Below are positions 58,095-64,000 of a stretch of DNA of 64,000 bases, piece by piece. The stretch is from Verpa conica (Eukaryota > Ascomycota > Pezizomycetes > Pezizales > Morchellaceae), in contig JAUFSD010000001.1 of the NCBI GenBank assembly GCA_033030425.1, forward strand, positions 3,596,001 through 3,660,000, written 5' to 3'. A program made the position numbers and the translations under genes. Numbering within the stretch: the stretch's first letter is position 1; every line of letters starts with the position of its first letter. Under the pieces are notes generated by a model. The model was not told where the DNA came from. It did not search any database and saw only the letters and a list, made by a program, of their open reading frames with translations.

Positions 58095-58997
58095 GTTTTA
58101 TAGCGGGCTGTGGGAAGGATTTGTGGTATTACTAGGAGTTTTAAGGTACGGTATAGCTATAGATTTGTACCACCGGGATCGGAAGGCTTTATGGGTGTAG
58201 TCTTTTAAGATATCTCAATAAACAGGAAACAATAATTTTGGGTGTCTAGTATCTTTTCAGTATCAATTTCTTAACCAATTGTATTTGGACTTGCTACACT
58301 CGTAAAAAAAATCCCCACAAAGCTTACGATAATACAAATGCCTGGTATCGTGCTATTTGAGGATAGCCTACTAATTCGCCAAGACAACTTGTGTAACACG
58401 AGACGTATACCTGACATCATGCTTATGCCTCTCAGGAGCACCACACGCCGAAGGGGAAAAAAACAAAACAAAAAAACCTCATGAAACAAAGTGAATCAAA
58501 AATTCGATTAGGTATCCAATCGGTCCACGGCCCTCTCACCTTAAATAGGGAAACCGGTATTCCTGAAAAGGATTATTTTGCAGCTATGCTAGATGCCGGA
58601 GCTGTCTACCCCGCGTTTTTTGGTGGGAAGTGGGGTAAGTCTGTGTTTCTCACGATCCCCCTCTCCAGTTTTATCAGATACATCGGGGATCATCTGACAT
58701 GGGTCTGATACAGTAGAATTGAAGGATAACACTCCGAGTGGTGTGTTATCTATTGGTTGGGAGGCGGGGTCGTACAAGATGGCGATAAAATATAACAGCC
58801 GAGATTAAAGAGCCGCTCTTTGATCTTTTGCTTCAACGAGGTTGATGTAACGTCGGGGTGATTGCCGGATCAATTTCGAAAGTACACATCTCGATTGCCG
58901 TGTCTAAGATAGGTATATATCACGAACTAGATAACTAACCGATAGAATCTCATCAGTCTACATACCTTTCGAGAACTCATCTCAATTTGCATTAGAT

Positions 58998-61267
58998 ATG
59001 GCTACAAAAACAGAAGCCATGCTCCCAGAAGGGTCCATACTCCCTGCAGTGCTGCCACCAGCATCCTGCTCATTACTCCCCGCAGAGGAGCCTGAGATCA
59101 CTTCAATTGCCAAGGACTGGGTCGCATCTCTATCAAAACTCATATCATCTGCCACAATTAACCAGTCTTCTCTGAGCAACGTTTTCCTCGAAAACTCTTA
59201 CTGGCGCGACCATCTTTGCCTATCATGGGATTTCAGAACCCTCCACGGAATTCCCAAGATAGAGTCTTTCTTCGCGGGCAATCACGAAATACGTATAAAA
59301 ACGGCTTCCATCGATCCAGATATATCAGCAGCGGTTTCTGTAGGAGTCATGACCCCCGAGGGTGATGTAAGGGGTGTACAGATTTCTCTCAAAGTTACAA
59401 CCCAATTTGGTTCTGGAAGAGGTTTCGCTAGAGTTTTTAGGGATGGTCCAAATGGGCAATGGAAGGCGTATACGCTTTATACGGTTCTTAATGAAATCAA
59501 GGGACATGAAGAGGCAACTGGGCTTAGGAGGCCTCACGGTGTTGATCATGGTGAAAAGCAGTCGAGAATGAGCTGGAAAGATAGACGGGATGCTGAGATG
59601 GAGTTTGCGGGTGGTGATGAGCCGACAGTTTTGATCGTAGGCAAGTTTCTCTATGCTCAGTTTCAGAATAGTTTCTTAAGGGAGGTGTGCGACTGACTTA
59701 TTATTATAGGGGCTGGGCAAGGAGGACTTACAATTGGCGCAAGACTTAAGATGCTAGGTGTTAAAGCATTAATCATTGAAAAGAATGAAAGGGTCGGAGA
59801 TAACTGGAGGAAGAGATATCACCAGCTAGTTCTCCACGACCGGGTCCATTACGATCATCTTCCGTATCTTCCGTTTCCAGATTGCTGGCCTGTAAGTAAT
59901 TTACGTATTTTATATTGTTTACGAAATTTCTAGAGTTGTAAATCTATAGAAGCTGATACGGAAAAAGATCTACACTCCGAAGGATAAGCTTGCAGATTGG
60001 TTCGAATCATACGCCAAAATAATGGAACTGAACGTCTGGACAACAACTGTAGTTACTAGTACTATATGGGACCCTTCCAAAAAGCACTGGACAGTCACAA
60101 TCGTCCGATCGAGTCCTACCGGGGAAACCACACGCATCTTCCACCCAAAACATATCGTCATGGCAACCGGCCACGCAGGCGAGCCATATATTCCCAAAAT
60201 CCCTGGTGCCGAAACCTTTAAAGGCGACCGTATCTGCCACAGCTCTCAGTTCCCCGGTGCTGCCCAACCTTCAACAGGAAAGAAGGTCGTAATAGTGGGG
60301 TGCTGTAACAGCGCACACGATATTGCACAAGATTTCTATGAGCAGGGTGCTCAGGTAACTATGGTTCAGAGAAGCTCGACATGTGTTATATCGAGTGAGA
60401 ATGGTATGGACCTAATGATCAAACCATTATTCTACGAAGGAGGCGTGAGTGAATTCTTCTCGCTCCCTGTAATGTGCTAAGCTAAAATATTATGCGATAG
60501 CCTCCCGTTGATTACGGTGACTTGATTTTATATGGTAATACAATGCCTGTTCTAAAAAGACTTCACCAAGATGTTACGAAGGGGATCAATCGCCTTGATA
60601 AAACCCTGTTAGAAGGGCTAACAAATGCCGGTTTTAAAATGGATAATGGTAATCACGACGCTGGCTTTATCATGAAATACTTTGAGCGAGGTGGAGGTAA
60701 ACTACCACTATGAATTAAAGATTCTAAGCATATTTTAACTTTATATAGGCTACTATATCGACGTTGGTGCCTCGCAACTTATCATAGATGGAAAGATCAC
60801 CGTTAAGCAAGGCCAAGGGGTTAAACGTATCCTTCCAAACGGTATCGAGTTCACCGACAACACCACCCTAGAAGCTGATGAGATTATTCTTGCAACTGGA
60901 TACGACAATATGCGCTCTACCGCTGTAAGAATATTTGGAAAGGATGTGGGTGATAAAGTTAAGCCGGTCTGGGGATTCGATGAAGAGGGAGAATTTAAAA
61001 CTATGTGGCGTAGAAGTGGGCACGAAGGATTCTGGTGTATGGGTGGTAAGTTTCCTGTTATCATGATACTGGGTAACGTTGCTGATGCGGTATAGGGAAC
61101 TTGGGGTTCGCGAGGTACTTTAGCCGGCTACTGGCTTTGCAGTAAGTTTTCCTGTCTTTGGAAAGCCTTCCTATGCTTAATATCTCTATGGTGGCACTTT
61201 ACTAAAGATCTATTATTACAGAATCAAGGCACTTGAGGAAGGCTTGACGTCTTATGATAAATTCTGA
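58998..61267 (+). CDS. FMO-type flavoprotein monooxygenase
   Basis: Seven exons (58998-59640, 59710-59891, 59950-60444, 60501-60696, 60749-61045, 61096-61141, 61222-61267) give 634 residues. The first 210 residues form a domain resembling the NTF2/SnoaL-like front part seen in fungal YUCCA-type FMOs. VLIVGAGQGG (about 211-220) binds FAD. The FMO fingerprint is FKGDRICHSSQF (365-376), and the NADPH loop reads VIVGCCNSAHD (391-399), with Cys-Cys where many FMOs have Ser-Gly. A late ATGYDNM completes the fold. It should oxygenate N, S or carbonyl groups using NADPH. Intron 1 starts with GC (GCAAGT...TATAG); no GT donor preserves GAGQGG. The last two exons are only 46 nt each. Confidence 0.85.
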
Positions 61268-61776
61268 GCGTTAGCTCAAATGCTAGAGACTTCGGATCGA
61301 TTATTAATTGATGTACGAAGACCTTATTAAAGTCTCTAGTTCAATAAATCATTTTTTTTAAAAACTCGTGCTACAGAGTTAGTATCCTAAAACAAGAAAA
61401 CTTGGTCATCCTATAACCACCTAGGATCAGTATCAACAATATTCATAGTTTTTCCTACGGGTCAAATTGAAAGAAAATCAATAACTGTTGACTGACAAAA
61501 CAAAATCCTGTGTTACTAGAAAAAATGCCTGGGCTTTCTGTCCATGACATTTTAAACAGTGACAGGGATGAAATAAGATATTTTATGACAAATTGAAGAT
61601 GATATCTAGACTTGGGACGACACATTTTTTCTCGATAACAAAATTTGCCTGGCTTCTCCACCGCGCTCTACACCCATGCAATGACACCCGTACTCAAATA
61701 TCTTCTTCTTTAAGAACTTGAATATTGCTCTTGACTTGACAGGGAATTCCATTTATCAATATAATCCTAAGTTGCC
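61268..61776. other. Spacer between convergent genes
   Basis: AT-rich 3' flanks of the FMO-type gene and the right-edge gene; nothing else seen. Confidence 0.5.
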
Positions 61777-64000
61777 TCACCAGGTTCGGTAGAAACTCAT
61801 GCAACAAGGCGTACCGTCCCTGAATGCGCTAGGATCCTCCGAATACTCGACATCGCAGTTTTCATACCCAGGGAGCAAGCCGCTTTCAATCCTTTCTTTG
61901 GTTTCAATGGCAAGTTCTATTGAGGAAAAGTCGATTTTAGCAACTTTTCCGCCCCCCTGCTTACTCTTCCTTCCACTTGTATCATCCGCAATATTAAACT
62001 CCATAATATTCCAGGGCTCCTCGTCGGGGTTCAGATCTATCTTTACGTCTTCGGGACGTTTGTCCTTACCGAGTTGAAAGATTTTGAGGCAACGTGTAGC
62101 TCCAGATATAATCGCGTCAGCGAGTTCTCGGGATATTTCACATCTCGCTTTATGAGCCCATTTGACATCCATCTTAAAGCGGTTATCGGCTTGTGATGCA
62201 TCAGGCTCTTTGTTGAAAAAGTCATAGAAGGTTTGAGCAGGGTTAGGACTGACAAACTTTATATAAACCTTGTGCTCGCTCTCCATGACCTTGATGGATT
62301 CTAATTGTCCACCACGAACTTTGGTGATAATATACGCAGGCCCCGTCCAGCCTAGTCCGCGCTTTAGTGCCACAACCATAGCCCTATTCCCATTCTTCGA
62401 ATCTTTTATAAGAGTGGAGACAGCATTCAAATGCTCGGGCCTTGATAGTGAATTAACATGAACAGAAACTCGTTCGAGTTCGGTAGCAGCTGGTTGAACT
62501 TTCTTGCGTACTTTGTCAACTTGAGTGTTCTGGGTAATCTTATCGGGATTTTTCTGGGTTATGGATAGTTTTCTTGGAGGGGGTTCCATTATCCTAGGAA
62601 CAGCAGAGGTTTCAGAGACTGCCTTTCCACTGCCTCCCTTAGAGGTTCTAAGGATAGTTGGCTGGCTCTGCTGATATTTGCGTTTCTTAGGGAAAGCATT
62701 GGCCTCTCCATCGTCTTCATCTTCCGAAGAATCTATTTGTTGGATAGATCGTGGGTTTCCTACTTGGCTATCATTTCTAGGTTGTGAACTGACATGATCA
62801 GCTGTGGATAGGACAGAGTGCGGCCTTTTTTGACTTTCGCCTTTCTCGGTAGTTATATGTGGACCACTTGTTGGGGGAGGAATTATGAGACGCCTAGAAA
62901 TCCTTAATGAGCTACTAGCAAGTGGCGGTGGGGCCTTTAACATATGTTTAGTGGGCTTGCCAGGGCGATCGTTTTCGTTTTCTTTGTCGAGTCTAGAAGT
63001 GGAACCCCTAAGTGTTTGGCCGAAGGTTTGACTACTAGCCTTTACCAGTGCTTTACTTTGTTTTCCAAATGGGCCGCTTAGCCCGGAAGTTGGGCACGGC
63101 ACCGCATCGTTCTGAGAGATTAGCTGGTTGGTCACCACTTCAGTGTTATTTTTGGGGGTTTGTGGTATACTAAAAGGCGAATTCCATTGACTATCTGTTG
63201 TAACAGCTGAGGTAGGAAGTGTGAGATGGCTATTATCATGAATTTTCTCATTGGTACTTGATATCGTATGATTTTCTTGGTAACCTTGGGGGCCACCCTG
63301 ATAACTCAGTCCCTGATGTAGAGTACTATCGTAGTAGCTTTTCATGCTACTGGCGCTAGCAATGGGTGATTCATCAAAGAATTCAGGTCTAGTGGCTGGC
63401 GATTGTGCAATAAATGAAGGACCACTGCCGTATAATGTCATTGCGTTTTCTGGCCAGTGCTGCTGCTGCTGAGCATAAGGAAATGGTATCCCTTGTTGGA
63501 AACATGCTTGGGGTACTTGAAAAGGGTCGTGTGTCGGAGCATGCATAATGTTAGGGTTCTGCTGTTGTTGAGGATAGTACTGGGGCTGTAATTGTTGTAG
63601 TTCTTGAGGTTGTTGGAACTGAACTGGCTGATGCTGTATGACTTGCATAGGTTGCAAAGCCTGTTGAGATACTGGGGTAGAGGGCTGCTCATCGCGTTTC
63701 CCAATCGCCTTTTCTAAGACACCAACAGCAGTTTGTGCATCCGTCAGATTTTTAAGCAGTATTTCCTTGGAGCTCTGGCTCTCGGCGAGTTCTTTCTCAA
63801 GTTTCTCAATCTTCTTGTTGTATCTTTCTTCCATATCCTTTTTAGCTGCTTTGTGCTCTTTCCAAGTTTTTCCCAAGACAACGCCGCTAGTAACCTCCTT
63901 TGTAAACTCTAGCTCTTTCATTTCTTTTACTAACAGCTGCTCTCGGTACCTACCGTCAGAGTACAATTGGTCATACTTTATACGAATTTCGGCCTCTTTC
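61777..64000 (-). CDS. Q-rich coiled-coil protein, N-terminus beyond window
   Basis: The minus-strand frame is open from the stop at 61777 to the right edge (about 740 codons), so the start lies outside. I do not recognise the family. In order: a charged coiled-coil segment (first ~95 residues seen, e.g. MEERYNKKIEKLEKELAE); a long Gln/Pro-rich low-complexity part; a Ser/Thr/Pro-rich basic part with an acidic DSSEDEDDGEA patch beside KKRK (likely nuclear signal); and an ordered C-terminal region of about 230 residues. The C-terminal region contains two segments that could be RRM-like (RAMVVALKRGLGWTGPAYI... and GATRCLKIFQLGKD...). A nuclear RNA- or chromatin-related role is inference only. 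No intron is apparent in the visible part. Confidence 0.7.
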   Translation of the reverse strand, partial: KEAEIRIKYDQLYSDGRYREQLLVKEMKELEFTKEVTSGVVLGKTWKEHKAAKKDMEERYNKKIEKLEKELAESQSSKEILLKNLTDAQTAVGVLEKAIGKRDEQPSTPVSQQALQPMQVIQHQPVQFQQPQELQQLQPQYYPQQQQNPNIMHAPTHDPFQVPQACFQQGIPFPYAQQQQHWPENAMTLYGSGPSFIAQSPATRPEFFDESPIASASSMKSYYDSTLHQGLSYQGGPQGYQENHTISSTNEKIHDNSHLTLPTSAVTTDSQWNSPFSIPQTPKNNTEVVTNQLISQNDAVPCPTSGLSGPFGKQSKALVKASSQTFGQTLRGSTSRLDKENENDRPGKPTKHMLKAPPPLASSSLRISRRLIIPPPTSGPHITTEKGESQKRPHSVLSTADHVSSQPRNDSQVGNPRSIQQIDSSEDEDDGEANAFPKKRKYQQSQPTILRTSKGGSGKAVSETSAVPRIMEPPPRKLSITQKNPDKITQNTQVDKVRKKVQPAATELERVSVHVNSLSRPEHLNAVSTLIKDSKNGNRAMVVALKRGLGWTGPAYIITKVRGGQLESIKVMESEHKVYIKFVSPNPAQTFYDFFNKEPDASQADNRFKMDVKWAHKARCEISRELADAIISGATRCLKIFQLGKDKRPEDVKIDLNPDEEPWNIMEFNIADDTSGRKSKQGGGKVAKIDFSSIELAIETKERIESGLLPGYENCDVEYSEDPSAFRDGTPCCMSFYRTW

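Larger units (their letters stand above)
55810..58997. other. Divergent intergenic region
   Basis: No gene is supported. The first 500 bp, upstream of the repeat-protein gene, are GA-rich on the plus strand (CT-rich on the coding strand), consistent with a strong fungal promoter and leader. GC-rich C runs lie at 56930-56985. Bipartite motifs are at 57311-57327 and 58078-58094. An ATCTC-rich stretch lies near 57745-57770. The frame at 58481-58708 is not credible. Confidence 0.5.

Noticed and set aside
60391..60407. CGAGTGAG inside the FMO-type gene as a motif copy
   Set aside because: The right half is out of register (TATG shifted by one base) and it lies in coding sequence.

Overview
This window looks like chromosomal DNA of a filamentous ascomycete (Pezizomycotina). 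The evidence is: genes split by short introns of roughly 37-170 nt with CTAAC/CTGAC-type branch points; a Zn2Cys6 regulator carrying the fungal transcription-factor middle region; a CENP-L/Fta1-type kinetochore protein; a Pom33/TMEM33-type membrane protein; a family-4 rhamnogalacturonan lyase; and Kex2-like KR sites in a secreted repeat protein. The order cannot be fixed from sequence alone. About 17 protein genes, two tRNA genes and one protease pseudogene lie in 64 kb. Gene density is low, and long AT-rich stretches hold no credible gene.

Left part (1-12 kb): a CENP-L-like gene (minus), then a gene-poor stretch with tRNA-Gln(TTG), a 141-bp MITE-like inverted-repeat element beside it, a broken trypsin-like protease gene and a second, related tRNA-Gln(CTG). 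Middle-left (12-27 kb): a Pom33/TMEM33 gene (plus), an ACSS3/PrpE-like acyl-CoA synthetase (plus) convergent with an MFS drug/polyamine-type transporter (minus), a class V PLP enzyme (plus) and a phenol-hydroxylase-like FAD monooxygenase (plus). Middle-right (30-41 kb): a 131-residue orphan (minus), an intronless deoxyribose-phosphate aldolase (plus), a rhamnogalacturonan lyase (plus), an SDR oxidoreductase (minus) and a Rossmann/NmrA-like protein (minus). Right part (47-64 kb): a Zn2Cys6 regulator behind a 5.8-kb gene-free stretch, two neighbouring Myb/SANT-like paralogs, a secreted protein with 32 nonapeptide repeats (minus), an FMO-type flavoprotein with a GC-AG intron, and the 3' part of a Q-rich protein running off the right edge (minus).

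The genes do not form an obvious pathway. They read as ordinary single-gene loci (nuclear architecture, carbon catabolism, transport, redox enzymes, cell-wall degradation), without a polyketide, peptide or terpene synthase.

The most unexpected signal is in the non-coding DNA. A bipartite 17-bp word, CGAGTGA(T/C/G)-N4-Y-R-T-G-A, recurs at least 17 times, plus four partial copies, on both strands and always outside the gene models. Its two RTGA cores are 10 bp apart, one helical turn. Flanking sequence is not shared, so it looks like a protein-binding site and not a transposon. Other points of interest are the 27-bp minisatellite gene, the Myb-like gene pair with a conserved intron position, the tRNA-Gln isoacceptor pair, a perfect 16-bp hairpin, and a direct repeat on both sides of the aldolase gene. 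All exon boundaries were placed by eye from splice signals, reading frame and family resemblance.
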